A DNA stretch of 46,692 bases from Pavlovales sp. CCMP2436 (taxonomy: Eukaryota; Haptophyta; Pavlovophyceae; Pavlovales), in contig MU631856.1 of the NCBI GenBank assembly GCA_026770615.1, positions 46,903-93,594 of the forward strand. The letters are read 5' to 3'. The notes below the pieces were generated by a model. The model did no database searches. It saw only the letters and a program-made list of their open reading frames with translations, and was not told where the DNA came from. This document shows, in pieces, positions 30,203 to 40,555 of this stretch (positions within the stretch are counted from its first letter, which is position 1; every line of letters starts with the position of its first letter). The translations under genes were made by a program, and so were the position numbers.

Positions 30203-30397
30203 GATAGGGATTCAAGCTGGCGTCTGACTGTTCTGAATGCTGTGCTGGTCTGAGCGCTGCGTCGCCCATTGCCTGCTGCGTGCCTTAGTCGGCTGCGCTG
30301 GCTTGGGCGCCACCGCGCGTGCCGATGGATCTCCGGTAGTGTGCCCGGGCAAGGGCGTTTAAGGAGATGATCTGCTGGTTGCTATTTGTCGTGTTCC
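30203..30397 (-). repeat. Dispersed family A copy with ORF tail
   Basis: Minus-strand copy nearly 200 bp long, encoding NTTNSNQQIISLNALARAHY and the HGGAQASAAD-type end of the family A ORF (here RGGAQASAAD). It breaks off abruptly at its 5' end. Confidence 0.85.
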
Positions 30398-31173
30398 TTC
30401 TATATAACATAACATATACTATAGCAGTTGGTCTGCGCGTTGGCCTCGCAAGCCTCCTCCACGCGCGTGCGTAGCTGTGGTGCGGGAGCTGCATCTCGGT
30501 CCTAGGGCGTGCCACCCCGCCGGCCCCACATGCAGAGGCCGCGTGCGCTGACGCTGCGAGCGCGCTTCCTGCGCTGGAGATTATTCCGCTCGATCTCACG
30601 ATCCGCTGGTCCGATCGAGGATCTGATTGGAATGGAGCACTCGCCAGGAGCACGCACATGCCCCATTCCAATCACCGAGGCGCTCCGTTCCGCCATAATG
30701 AAACGCTAAGAGAGAACTAACGTTTTACGCTCTTCGGAAATTCACACGCTTTTTTGCAATGGTATGTATTCGTACGTGCTCTGCAAAGGCCCCTTGATCC
30801 GAGTGTAATCTCAACACTTAGGTCCGGTGGAGACCTGTCAGGGGACGGACGTATTTCTATATATTTACACACGCAATTGGGTGCTGCAGTTAGTGCGAAA
30901 AATTGAGAGTAAAATAATTTATATGATAATCTTGGTCAGACTGCAGACAAGAGGTGAACAGACTTCCAGGACTGAGTCGTAATCGCGCATGAGGTTCACA
31001 CATCATGACGGCGTGTGCGCGCCAGCAGGCAAAGAGGAGCATGGGCATTCAGCAGGCATGCAGTGAGGAGAGAGATGAAGGGTGGCAAATGCAGGTCGGT
31101 CGTGGCTCACAGGAAGAGAGGCGGTCGAGGGAGCGAGGTGCAGTCGAGCGGCAGACGGGGGATCAACGCGCCT
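30398..31173. other. Intergenic with small hairpin and family F copy
   Basis: TGATTGGAATGG near 30626 pairs with CCATTCCAATCA near 30663. A family F end lies at about 30800-30870. The open frame 30509-30709 begins with a non-ATG codon and has no recognised homology. Confidence 0.45.
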
Positions 31174-33309
31174 TTAGCGGATGCCGCGCTGGCCCACCTG
31201 GAAGAGCTTGGGAGCGCGCTGTGCGGCGAGCGTGTAGCGCGAGCAGCGTGACGTCAGCAGGTGGTCGAGCTCGGCGCGCTTGACGCTCTTGACGAGGGAC
31301 GAAGGCAGCTCAAGTGCGTCCATCAGCATCGCGACGGTCGCGTGGCGGAGGCCCGGCGAGATTGGGTTGCTGCGCGGCGAGGCCTTGGGCGACTTGGCCC
31401 TGGGCGTAAGGTGCGGCGAGAGGCGCGGTGACTTCTTCGAGCTCACGCGCACGCCGCGACGGGCGTGGCCGTGCGCGCTAACGAGCATGACTGCGCTGGG
31501 CCGGTGCGTCTCGAGGTGGACGACCTCGATCTCCTCCTCGCGAAAGGAGACGCGGCGCGAGATCTGGGTGGAGGTAGACGGAGTCTGGCACGGCTTCGGA
31601 CTGGAGGCGCGCAGAGCGGTGAGGTGCTCGAGCGTCTTGAAGCCGCGCGGCTGCTTGANNNNNNNNNNNNNNNNNNNNNNNNNNNNNNNNNNNNNNNNNN
31701 NNNNNNNNNNNNNNNNNNNNNNNNNNNNNNNNNNNNNNNNNNNNNNNNNNNNNNNNNNNNNNNNNNNNNNNNNNNNNNNNNNNNNNNNNNNNNNNNNNNN
31801 NNNNNNNNNNNNNNNNNNNNNNNNNNNNNNNNNNNNNNNNNNNNNNNNNNNNNNNNNNNNNNNNNNNNNNNNNNNNNNNNNNNNNNNNNNNNNNNNNNNN
31901 NNNNNNNNNNNNNNNNNNNNNNNNNNNNNNNNNNNNNNNNNNNNNNNNNNNNNNNNNNNNNNNNNNNNNNNNNNNNNNNNNNNNNNNNNNNNNNNNNNNN
32001 NNNNNNNNNNNNNNNNNNNNNNNNNNNNNNNNNNNNNNNNNNNNNNNNNNNNNNNNNNNNNNNNNNNNNNNNNNNNNNNNNNNNNNNNNNNNNNNNNNNN
32101 NNNNNNNNNNNNNNNNNNNNNNNNNNNNNNNNNNNNNNNNNNNNNNNNNNNNNNNNNNNNNNNNNNNNNNNNNNNNNNNNNNNNNNNNNNNNNNNNNNNN
32201 NNNNNCGTCTTGAAGCCGCGCTGCTGCTTGAGCTGCTTGGCCAGCTGCGTGTAGCGGGCGAGCGGGTCGTACGAGAGCTCCGGGCTGAGTGCGTGGCTGT
32301 TGGCGACGGGGTGGACAAACTCGATATGCAGCTCGGTCATCGCCTGCGAGTTCATATCGTCGCCACATCGTGCCGCGGCCTCGTCGAAAGTGCAGCCGAG
32401 CACGAAGTCAGTGCACGCGTTGGACGACTCGACGGGTTCGCCCGCCTTGCCCAGCACGACGAAAGCGCGGCAGCGGTTGGATGCGCCGACGACCTGGTTG
32501 CTCTGGTTGAGGAGGAGGAATTCGGTGCAGGCGTTGGACGAGCCGACGATCTCGCCCTTCTGCAGGAGGGTAAAGGCGCGGCACTTGTTGGAGGAGGTCG
32601 GCTCCGCGGGCACGTGCGTGACGAGCGCAGCGATCTTGCCGGCCGGGGTCTTGATGAGCTTGAGCTCGGCGTCGGCGCGCGAGAGCAGGTCCTTGGCGTC
32701 CGTCGAGGCGAACGAGGTCTTGGCGAGCTTGAGTACGCGGTCGAGGCACGGCGAGGACTGCAAGGTCTGGTCCGAGGTATTATCGGCGGTCGTCAGCGCG
32801 GTCAGCGGGAGAGGCTCGAGAGAGTTGTTGGCGAGCGCAGCGCGGCGACGCTTGTACTCCCGAGCGCGTACGCGCCAGGCCGGCTCCGCGATCGTCAGCG
32901 CGGTCAGCGGGAGAGGCTCGAGAGAGTTGTTGGCGAGCGCGGCGCGGCGGCGCTTGTACTCCCGAGCGCGTGCGCGCCAGGCCGGTTCCGTGATCTCAGC
33001 GGCGGCGGCAGCGAGGAGCGACGAGGCGGCGGGCGACGCCTCGTGCTCCGCCGCCTTCTCGGAGACGCGCGGCAGGAGGCCCATGCCCGAGCTGCCGCGC
33101 TTGAGTTGCGCGTTGGCGAGGTCTGACTTCACGTTGCTGCCGGCCTCCTCGAGGTGCTGGAGGATGTCGGCCTCCTCGCGCGTGTTGGCGCGCGAGCGCT
33201 TGGCGTCGGCGATCTCGTCGTCGGTGAAGCAGTCGCGCGAGGTGCGAGCGCGCGGCTTGATCTTGAAGTGGTCATCCGGCAGCGCGTTCCCTGCGCCAAG
33301 CGTGCTCAT
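31174..33309 (-). CDS. Uncharacterised protein with internal Cys repeats, interrupted by assembly gap
   Basis: ATG at 33309, stop at 31174, about 711 codons including 547 undetermined bases (31659-32205), so the middle is missing and the frame across the gap is unproven. Visible parts: a basic, Ser-rich N-terminus; two nearly identical 34-residue units (PAWRARAREYKRRRAALANN then SLEPLPLTALT); four approximately 19-residue units with (S/A)SN-x-C-x2-F-x-LL, namely SSNKCRAFTLL, SSNACTEFLLL, ASNRCRAFVVL and SSNACTDFVLG. The C-terminal region has RRVSF and many SP/TP sites (KKSPRLSPHLTPRAKSPKAS), as in CDK-type substrates. The gap is flanked on both sides by near copies of RGFKT coding sequence, so it probably hides a tandem repeat. 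No family recognised. Confidence 0.6.
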   Translation of the reverse strand: MSTLGAGNALPDDHFKIKPRARTSRDCFTDDEIADAKRSRANTREEADILQHLEEAGSNVKSDLANAQLKRGSSGMGLLPRVSEKAAEHEASPAASSLLAAAAAEITEPAWRARAREYKRRRAALANNSLEPLPLTALTIAEPAWRVRAREYKRRRAALANNSLEPLPLTALTTADNTSDQTLQSSPCLDRVLKLAKTSFASTDAKDLLSRADAELKLIKTPAGKIAALVTHVPAEPTSSNKCRAFTLLQKGEIVGSSNACTEFLLLNQSNQVVGASNRCRAFVVLGKAGEPVESSNACTDFVLGCTFDEAAARCGDDMNSQAMTELHIEFVHPVANSHALSPELSYDPLARYTQLAKQLKQQRGFKTXXXXXXXXXXXXXXXXXXXXXXXXXXXXXXXXXXXXXXXXXXXXXXXXXXXXXXXXXXXXXXXXXXXXXXXXXXXXXXXXXXXXXXXXXXXXXXXXXXXXXXXXXXXXXXXXXXXXXXXXXXXXXXXXXXXXXXXXXXXXXXXXXXXXXXXXXXXXXXXXXXXXXXXXXXXXXXXXXXXXXXXKQPRGFKTLEHLTALRASSPKPCQTPSTSTQISRRVSFREEEIEVVHLETHRPSAVMLVSAHGHARRGVRVSSKKSPRLSPHLTPRAKSPKASPRSNPISPGLRHATVAMLMDALELPSSLVKSVKRAELDHLLTSRCSRYTLAAQRAPKLFQVGQRGIR

Positions 33310-33557
33310 CGGTCTCGTTTGTGTAAGTAGGCTGCGGCACGCGGGACGGAGGGCGGAGGTGGTGAGCTTTAGCGGGCGCGCCGCGGGCGAGAGCGCAGCG
33401 GGTGGCGGCGGTGTCGCGCGCGCGTGGGCTTCAGTGCGCGCGCGAGTGTGCCGGGGGCGGGGCGCTCACCTCTTTGCGATCTCGATCTTTTACGGCCGTC
33501 CAACGCGTTTCACGGCGCGAAGCGAATTGGACAGTAGATGACGGACGGCGGTACGCA

Positions 33558-34845
33558 GATGACGAAATCCGGACTCTGGAACTTCAGTCCGGGAGCAATC
33601 TCATTGGCTCCAGACGAATTAATTATAAATCTTTTTAAAAAAATGTAACTCGTAATGCAGCAGCTGAGGACGCAATGAGCCAAACCAGCAACTGGTTCCC
33701 GTATGACGCGGTTTGTGGCCAGTAAGTGTGTGCGGTGCTGTGTGCTGCGGGCAGGCATGTAGGCAGTATAGCTTGAGTATGTGCAATAGCCCTGGCCAGT
33801 AGCTATAAGAGCATATACAAGAGCCATACCTCCAACACGTGGTGAGTGAAGGTCTCCTCCTCCTGGCAGGCCGGGCAGGGGGTGACCGGAGTCCTGACTC
33901 TGAGCCACCACCCGCAGGGCTTCACATGCTGGCGTTTGATTCACCGGCCGAAGTACTGCTGGTCTGAGTGCTGCTGCAACTAATTCAAGGCGCCAACGCT
34001 CCAATTTTTAAATGGGGAACGAATGTGCTTTAATTTATCGGGCCTAGTTGGCGGTTGACTCAACACAAGCACAGAAATAGCTAGACGCATAGAGTTTTGT
34101 CTAGCATGTACTAGCTGAAACATTTACAGCGCTACTACGCTCCTGAATATTAGCAGAACCTCCCGGACAATTAGAGGCGTGCTTGAATTCCGATCAATAA
34201 TAATATATGTCAAACACGACTTAATTGCAGAAAAGTGGGACAGCAGACGGTGGGTTGCAGACAAGTCAGAGGCGGACTCCGAGCGTGTATGGGAGGAGAG
34301 CGGTGAGAGCGAGGGGAGGAGAGTGGTGAGAGCGAGGGTGTGGGCGTGGTGGAGATTGGCAGCGGGAGCCGCAGCAGCTCGAGAGAAGGAGACGGCAAGC
34401 TGTGGTGGAAGTCGAACGTGGGCGGCTGGACGAGGACAACATCGGCACATGGAAGGCGGAGGATAATGCGGCAAGGACATCGGCGCGTCCGGCAGCTCAA
34501 CGATGTAAAAAAAATTTAGCGGTGGTCAATGCAAGCAGCACATGCGCAGCTGAAGACCTGCTGGAACGGCGGATTCACTTGCAAAAGTGACGTGTTATGA
34601 GCCGACGACGATGAGGACTCGAGCGGAATAAATGATACATTATTGCCTTCAATTTCAAATCAAAGTAGAGCTCTTCACCGCTTAATTCAACTAAACGTAA
34701 CCGATTTCACTGAGATTCACGAAACCCAAAAAGAATAAAGGAAAAAACCAAGGTAAAAACACACCCGTCAGGATTTAGTCAGGAGCCCATGAGATTGCTC
34801 CCGCCCCGGGCCGAAGTTCCAGAGTCCTGATTTCGTCATCTATAG
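33558..34845. mobile_element. Possible 1.3-kb inverted-repeat element
   Basis: ATGACGAAATCCGGACTCTG at the left and its near-complement at 34800-34845 (with CAGAGTCCTGATTTCGTCAT) form imperfect ends of about 55 bp; GAGCAATCTCATTGGCTCC is also shared. The interior contains repeat family C at 34515-34640 and Arg/Glu-rich open frames with no recognised product. 34846-35030 shows nothing. Confidence 0.5.
34515..34640 (+). repeat. Dispersed repeat family C, copy 2
   Basis: Inverted relative to 5003-5128; see that entry for shared words. In this copy the A/T-run lies at its 34505-34520 side. Confidence 0.7.
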
Positions 34846-35038
34846 TTTCCAAACAAAAAAATTGAAATCTTCTGCTAATATTTTATATATCTGACTCCAG
34901 CGTGCCAGCGTCGGTCGATCTGGCTCTGAGCGGCAGCTACTGAAATATCGCAGGAGCCAAAGACAGAAGCCAATAAACAGTCAGGAGACACTAGGACGTG
35001 AGTGTTGTGTGTGTGTGGGTGGGGGGGGGAGCCTGTGG

Positions 35039-36212
35039 CAGATTTAATCACACCAAGGATCCAATTTAGACATCTGAGGATCCGACCGAAGCAGGATCCC
35101 AAACTAGACATTTGAGGATCCGACCCGAAGCAGGATCCAAAACTTGACATCTGAGGATCCAATCCGAAGCAGGATCCAATACTAGACATCTGAGGATCCG
35201 ACCCGAAGCAGGACTCCGCGCATGCCCGCTGAGGATCCGACCCACGAGAGGATCCAAACACTAGCCATCTGAGGATCCGACCCGAAGAACGGGTACAAAA
35301 ACAACGCCCACGGATCCGCTTCTCAATAACACTTTGACGCGAAGAAATATCCAGCGCGCTTGGCCGAGGGAAGTGTCGGGCACAGGGGCGGATCCGAAAA
35401 TAGCGCATCGTGGCAGGATCCGAAACTGCGCTGACGACAGCGTGCGCTCGAGCGCGAGCGCCGTGGAGACGCCTTGCTGCGCTTCAGGCTGCGCGTCTGT
35501 AGGAGCCTCCTCGCCGGTGGGGCGATCGGGCTGATGACACTGCAGAACGCGCGGGAGGCCCGCGCGATGCCTAAGGGGGCGCCGGCGCCTTTCCCTTTCC
35601 TGCCTGTCGGGATGTCCGGCCCGAGCGGTGCAGCTGCCGCCGGCGCGAGCCAGGCCGCCGCCGGCGCGAGCCAGGCCGCCGCCGGCACTAGCGCTGCGCA
35701 CCCGGAACTGCTGTCCGACTACGAGAAGTGCACCAAGCCGCTGGCGGAGCTGCAAGCGCGGGCGGTATCACTTTACTTCACAAATCATCGCTCGCGCTCG
35801 AGCGCACGCTGTCGTCGGCGCAGTTTCGGATCCTGCCACGATGCGCTATTTTCGGATCCGCCCCTGTGCCGGACACTTCCCTCGGCCAAGCGCGCTGGAT
35901 ATTTCTTTGCGTCAAAGCGTTATTGAGAAGCGGATCCGTGGGCGTTGTTTTTGTACCCGTTCTTCGGGTCGGATCCTCAGATGGCTAGTGTTTGGATCCT
36001 CTCGTGGGTCGGATCCTCAGCGGGCATGCGCGGAGTCCTGCTTCGGGTCGGATCCTCAGATGTCTAGTATTGGATCCTGCTTCGGATTGGATCCTCAGAT
36101 GTCAAGTTTTGGATCCTGCTTCGGGTCGGATCCTCAAATGTCTAGTTTGGGATCCTGCTTCGGTCGGATCCTCAGATGTCTAAATTGGATCCTTGGTGGG
36201 ATTAAATCTGCC
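35039..36212. repeat. Giant inverted repeat, 420-bp arms, about 99 percent identical
   Basis: Left arm about 35039-35460, right arm 35789-36212, spacer 328 bp. I see only a handful of mismatches (for example CACCAAGG against CCTTGGTGGG at the outer edge and one base in GATATTTCTTCGCG). Each arm contains six tandem units of about 39 bp with BamHI-type GGATCC words (GGATCCGACCCGAAGCAGGA). The arms translate identically into 13-residue repeats (SSFGSCFGSDPQM). The spacer (35461-35788) has an Ala-rich open frame including ASQAAAGASQAAAG. No transposase and no clear target duplication were found. Confidence 0.92.
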
Positions 36213-36292
36213 TGTGGCATCCGCTACGAGTTCACCACCAACCTCACCTCTACCACCACCTCTACCACCACCATTCCTAGGCTACGACGACG

Positions 36293-36529
36293 ATGCTGCT
36301 TCCTGCGGCCGCCGCAGTGTGCGCGCTCGCAGCGTCGCGATGTGCGTCGCGCGCTGCGGAGGGCGCTGCTGCGCGCGGCGGCGGGCCGCACGCGAAGAAG
36401 CCGCTCAAGGCTACCAAGGCTACGACGATGCTCCTTCCTGCGGCCGCCACGGCAGGGCTGTGGCGGCCGAGGCCCGGCCGAGGCGGGGCGTGGGGGCCAG
36501 GGCGCACACACTCACACCCTTTCGTGTAA
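36293..36529 (+). CDS. Short ORF or orphan first exon with signal peptide
   Basis: The 78-codon frame starts with a strong hydrophobic leader (MLLPAAAAVCALAASRCASR), repeats part of it at residue 46 (MLLPAAATAG), and reaches a stop that overlaps a consensus donor (CGTGTAAGT near 36522). It may be exon 1 of a secreted or plastid-targeted protein whose remaining exons are absent, because a repeat array follows immediately. No function assigned. Confidence 0.3.
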   Translation: MLLPAAAAVCALAASRCASRAAEGAAARGGGPHAKKPLKATKATTMLLPAAATAGLWRPRPGRGGAWGPGRTHSHPFV

Positions 36530-36570
36530 GTGCTGATGCATGAGGGTGTGGGTCGATCGCTCGACCTCAG

Positions 36571-36702
36571 CCTGACGTCGACCAAGCCAGTGACTGAACA
36601 ACACCTGTTGAACCATGCTGAGTGGCTACTGCTGCCAGGACTAACGTCTGACGTCGATCAAGTCAGTGAGTGAACAACACCTGTTGAACCATGCTGAGCC
36701 GC
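36571..36702 (+). repeat. Family D tandem pair
   Basis: Two copies, 36571-36622 and 36648-36702, of a block containing CTGACGTCGA, GAACAACACCTGTTGAACCA and TGCTGAG. Also present at 12421 and, inverted, at 37661-37717. Confidence 0.85.
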
Positions 36703-36711
36703 TATATATAT

Positions 36712-37408
36712 AGCAGCGCTCAGACCAGCACAACATTCAGAACAGTCAGACGCCAGCTTGAATCCCTATCAGTAAAGATATATACACAACATTCAGAACA
36801 GTCAGACGCCACGGGCATACTACCGGAGATCCATCGGCACGCGCGGTGGCGCCCAAGCCAGCGCAGCCGACTAAGGCACGCAGCAGGCAATGGGCGACGC
36901 AGCGCTCAGACCAGCACAACATTCAGAACAGTCAGACGCCACGGGCATACTACCGGAGATCCATCGGCACGCGCGGTGGCGCCCAAGCCAGCGCAGCCGA
37001 CTAAGGCACGCAGCAGGCAATGGGCGACGCAGCGCTCAGACCAGCACAACATTCAGAACAGTCAGACGCCACGGGCATACTACCGGAGATCCATCGGCAC
37101 GCGCGGTGGCGCCCAAGCCAGCGCAGCCGACTAAGGCACGCAGCAGGCAATGGGCGACGCAGCGCTCAGACCAGCACAACATTCAGAACAGTCAGACGCC
37201 AGCTTGAATCCCTATCAGTAAAGATATATACACAACATTCAGAACAGTCAGACGCCACGGGCATACTACCGGAGATCCATCGGCACGCGCGGTGGCGCCC
37301 AAGCCAGCGCAGCCGACTAAGGCACGCAGCAGGCAATGGGCGACGCAGCGCTCAGACCAGCACAACATTCAGAACAGTCAGACGCCAGCTTGAATCCCTA
37401 TCAGTAAA
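36712..37408 (+). repeat. Family A tandem array, 130-bp unit
   Basis: The word ACGGGCATACTACCGGAG starts at 36811, 36941, 37071 and 37257: two 130-bp steps and one of 186 bp, the last enlarged by a 56-bp insert carrying the family A 3' end (CTTGAATCCCTATCAGTAAA). The same insert precedes the first unit. Each unit encodes the HYRRSIGT-GGAQASAAD segment of the family A ORF; since 130 is not a multiple of three the frame changes each time, so this array is not one gene. Confidence 0.92.
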
Positions 37409-37412
37409 TATT

Positions 37413-37639
37413 AATGTAGGGGGGTTCGGGCTGGCGGTACGTTTCAAGTTCAAGTCAGGCTGATCTAAGCGCTCTGACGCAGGCTCCTACGCGCTACGCC
37501 GAAGTGGGGAGCTGGTAGAAGTGGTGGATGATGAGGAAGCCGAAAACAAAGCGCTGGAGTCGCTGCGCAACGCGGGGCCGCCCGACAGTGCGCGAGCAAG
37601 CGAGTCCATTCGTGATCCCAGCGGTGACATATCGCTGGT
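37413..37639 (-). repeat. Dispersed repeat family B, copy 2
   Basis: Inverted copy of 28642-28876 with the MDSLARALSGGPALRSDSSA ORF intact. It joins the family A array at one end and a family D copy (37661-37717) at the other. Confidence 0.8.
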
Positions 37640-37789
37640 AAATATAATCTTATATATATATAGCGGCTCAGCATGGTTCAACAGGTGTTATTCACTCACT
37701 GACTTGGTCAATGACAGAACCTGATTATCAAAAGTTAGATTCGAATCTTGTTATAGTTATACTGCAGATGTAAGTTATACTATATTTCT

Positions 37790-37866
37790 GATAGGGATTC
37801 AAGCTGGCGTCTGACTGTTCTAAATGTTATAATACTGATAGAGATTCAAGCTGGCGTCTGAAATTC
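37790..37866 (-). repeat. Two short family A 3' ends in tandem
   Basis: GATAGGGATTCAAGCTGG at 37790 and GATAGAGATTCAAGCTGG at 37838, both minus-strand family A ends, about 48 bases apart. From 37867 to 38301 there is only the AT-rich 3' flank of the oxidase gene. Confidence 0.8.
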
Positions 37867-38301
37867 TGAATCCCCATCAGTAATCTATATCAAAGAAAGA
37901 CTGGTTACATTTCGTGTACCCGATCGTGAACTGTAGACTTTACCTGGTCGTAACTCCTATGCATGGGGTCGGGGCCCGGGCGGGGGGGGAGGGTGTTGAC
38001 CTTCGGAGCCAGAGCCTAAATTAATTATCTAATTATCAGATTGAATTGAATTGATCACAACTTTTAACCAACTGTAAAATGGGATTTTGACCCTGCCTCG
38101 TTTAACTTGGGCGCCGTGGCCATTCAACTAATCCAAGAAGTATGGTATGAAATGAAGCGCGAGCCCGGGTTTACAAAGACCTCTGCTTAGTGCCGACTCG
38201 TAAGAGATGGCGGGTGGCAGATGCTGGTGTGTGTGGTGTGATGTCAGATGTGGTAGGTAGGTGCCGATTGGTGGTGGCTCGTTTTTTTGCCCGCTCCGCC
38301 C

Positions 38302-40113
38302 TTAGCAGCAGCCGTTGGGGCCCGGGTACGGGTAGTCGCGCGCGCTGCCGACGCGCCGCTTGATGAGAGTCGGCCCCTTGGCCTTGAGCTCGTCGACCGT
38401 GCCCACGCCGAGCAGGCCCATCGCGCGGTCGAGCTCCACCTTGAGAATGTTGAGCGCCTTAATCACGCCCTCCGTCCCGCCCGCCGCGAGGCCGTAGAGG
38501 TACGGCTTGCCCACCCCGACCGAGTCCGCCCCGAGCGCGAGCGCCTTGGCGATGTCGGTACCGCGCTGCACGCCGCCGTCCATGATGATCTCCACGTTCG
38601 GCCCCACCGCCGCGCGGATGGAGGGCAGCACGTCGATCGTCGCTGGCGATGTCTCGAGCTGCCGTGCGCCGTGGTTGGAGACCCACATGGTCGAGAAGCC
38701 CGCCTTGACGGCGCGCATGGCGTCGTCGGGCCGCACCACGCCCTTGATGGCGGCGGGGCCTCCCCACTCCTTCATGAGCCACTCCGCGTCTTCCCAGTTG
38801 AAGGCGGGGTTGATCTGGTTGTTCACTGCGGGGGGGGGTGGGGGTCAGACAGCTGGTAGGACGTTAAAAGAACTATTGTTTAAAAAGGTGGTGGCCTACT
38901 TCGATGAAGGTGAGCTCGGCGAAGGAAAAGGGTGTGTGTGTGGGGGGGGAGGGTGTGTGTGGGGTGGAGGGTGAGTGTGTGTGTGTGGGGGGGTGCGTGT
39001 GTGGGGTGGAGGGTGTGAGTGGGGTGTGTGTGCGTGTTGCGTGGGTGCGGGGGGGAGAGAGGGGGGGGGTTGACTTACCGAAGGCGGCGAGCGAGTCGGC
39101 AGGCACGTCCTTGTTGATGTTGGCGTAGGTGTACGGGTCGTTGGAGATGAAGTCCCACGTCCAGGCCGGCCGCTTGATCGCCTCGACGACCTGCTTGACC
39201 GTGTAGTTGGGCGGAATCGTGAAGCCTGCAGGCGGGGGGGGGCGGGGGGAGGGAGCGGGTGAGCAATCGCACAACGCCGCCAGTCGGGGGGTGCTGGGCC
39301 GGCAGCGCGTGGCAGCGGGGCCATGCCGGGCGCAGATGCGCAGAAGCTATGCACGTACCGTTGCGGATGTCCCGCTCGCGGTTGCCATACCACGTGAAGT
39401 CCACAGTGAGCGCAAGGGCCTGGAAGCCTCCCTTCTTGGCCTTTGCGATCACCTCCTGCACAAGCCCGCGGTCCTTCCACACGTACAGCTGGAAGACCTT
39501 GGGGCCGGTGTGCCTGCGGGTGGATATGGAACGGGGTGGGGTTAGAGCGCAGGACGGCCAGAGCGCCACTGCGAGGGGCCGAGCCCGGCAGGCGGCGCTG
39601 CGTGGGTGCACGCCAATCGCGCGAATCGCAGCCGCGCGGGAGGAGCGCGCACATCTTTGCAATGTCGTCGATGCTCGTCGTGCCGAGCGACGAGAGGCCG
39701 TACAACGTGCCGTGGTGCTGTGCTGCCCGCGCCGCGGCGCTCTCGCCCTCGTGGTGGAACATGCGATTGCCGGCCGTGGGGCACGCGAAGAAGGGCAGGC
39801 TCACCTTCTCCCCGAAGACCTTGGTTGACAGGTCGAGCGGCGGCTTCAGCCCGGCGAGCACGTGGTAGTGCATCTCGAGCTCCGAATAGGCGTCCTTGGC
39901 GCGGCGCAGCGTGATCTCGTCATCAGCGCCCGAGTCGAGATAATCAAACACCATCTTGTGCGCGCGCAGCTTGGCGCACTGCCGCAGGTCGGCGATGTTG
40001 ACCGCCGAGCGCATGCGCTGCATCGCAAGCGTGTCGACCAGCGGCGAGACCAACGGTCGCAGCGGCTTGAGCAGCCTGTGCAGCCCCAGGTCGTGCGGAG
40101 ATGGCAGCTTCAT
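38302..40113 (-). CDS. FMN-dependent alpha-hydroxy-acid oxidase/dehydrogenase (glycolate oxidase/L-lactate dehydrogenase family)
   Basis: Oxidises a 2-hydroxy acid (glycolate, L-lactate or similar) to the 2-keto acid; glycolate use would place it in photorespiration. Exons 40113-39653, 39513-39359, 39225-39079 and 38825-38302 join in frame through GT-AG sites into 428 residues. Family catalytic residues are all present with correct spacing: Tyr58 (VFDYLDSG), Tyr164 (FQLYVWKDR), Asp192 (LTVDF), Lys282 (AIKGVV), His306 and Arg309 (VSNHGARQLE). The phosphate site IIMDGGVQRGTDIAKALALG and GKPYLYGLA follow. The first 36 residues are basic and amphipathic, which could be a mitochondrial presequence. 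The C-terminus GPNGCC lacks a peroxisomal SKL-type signal, which argues against a classical peroxisomal glycolate oxidase. Substrate cannot be decided from sequence. Confidence 0.95.
38930..39072. repeat. GT/GGGG-rich minisatellite in oxidase intron 3
   Basis: Irregular repeats of GGGGTGGAGGGTGTG type fill most of the intron between 38826 and 39078. On the transcribed strand this is a long polypyrimidine/CA tract lying between donor and acceptor. Confidence 0.85.
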
Positions 40114-40296
40114 GGCTCGGCGAGCTCGAGTGCGGATTCGCGGGCGCGCGTGTATCGAATGGATGCAATCGCACACCGATCGATGTGGCGTGCAATGAGC
40201 AATTAAAAAAACCCGACTCATTGATTGAAAGCAACTGCAACTAGAAGATTCTTTTGAAGAACTGCTGAGATTCTTCCATGCTGAGATTCGTCCTCG

Positions 40297-40345
40297 GCTG
40301 AGGTCGTCACACCGCACCTGTTTGCCCGGAGGGCGGGGGTCTGGG
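40297..40345. promoter_or_regulatory. Block shared with the GSA aminomutase upstream region
   Basis: Counterpart of 12287-12340: CACCGCACCTGTTTGCCCGG and AGGGCGGGGGTCTG, about 185 bases upstream of the ATG at 40113. Confidence 0.35.
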
Positions 40346-40419
40346 GGCAGAGCCCCCAGGAAAGAGAGAAAAAAGTGCCCGCTGCAGGCGTAAGGGGGTC
40401 TGGGGGGCGAAGCCCCCCC
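40341..40419. repeat. Two GC-rich stem-loops
   Basis: CTGGGGGC-AGA-GCCCCCAG at 40341-40359 and TGGGGGGC-GAA-GCCCCCCA at 40401-40419, each a perfect 8-bp stem with a three-base loop. Such paired GGGGGCGAAGCCCCC hairpins often mark the ends of mobile elements; role here unknown. Confidence 0.8.
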
Positions 40420-40555
40420 AGGATTTTAAAATCTGGTCACTTGACACCGCGATGCAAGCCCAGCACGACTTTGCACGGGCCAGTCAGGTAGTATCACTGA
40501 CCCTCTGCGAATCCGCGACTCATTTTAATCTTGGCATAGGATCAAAATGCGCAAA

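Noticed and set aside
31280..33126. Plus-strand frames running through the N gap
   Set aside because: Undetermined bases keep any frame open. The minus strand has the ATG, the internal repeats and a matching C-terminus.
36890..37463. Open frames of 100-147 codons across the repeat array
   Set aside because: They arise from the 130-bp tandem unit shifting frame each copy. They contain family A peptide but are not one protein.
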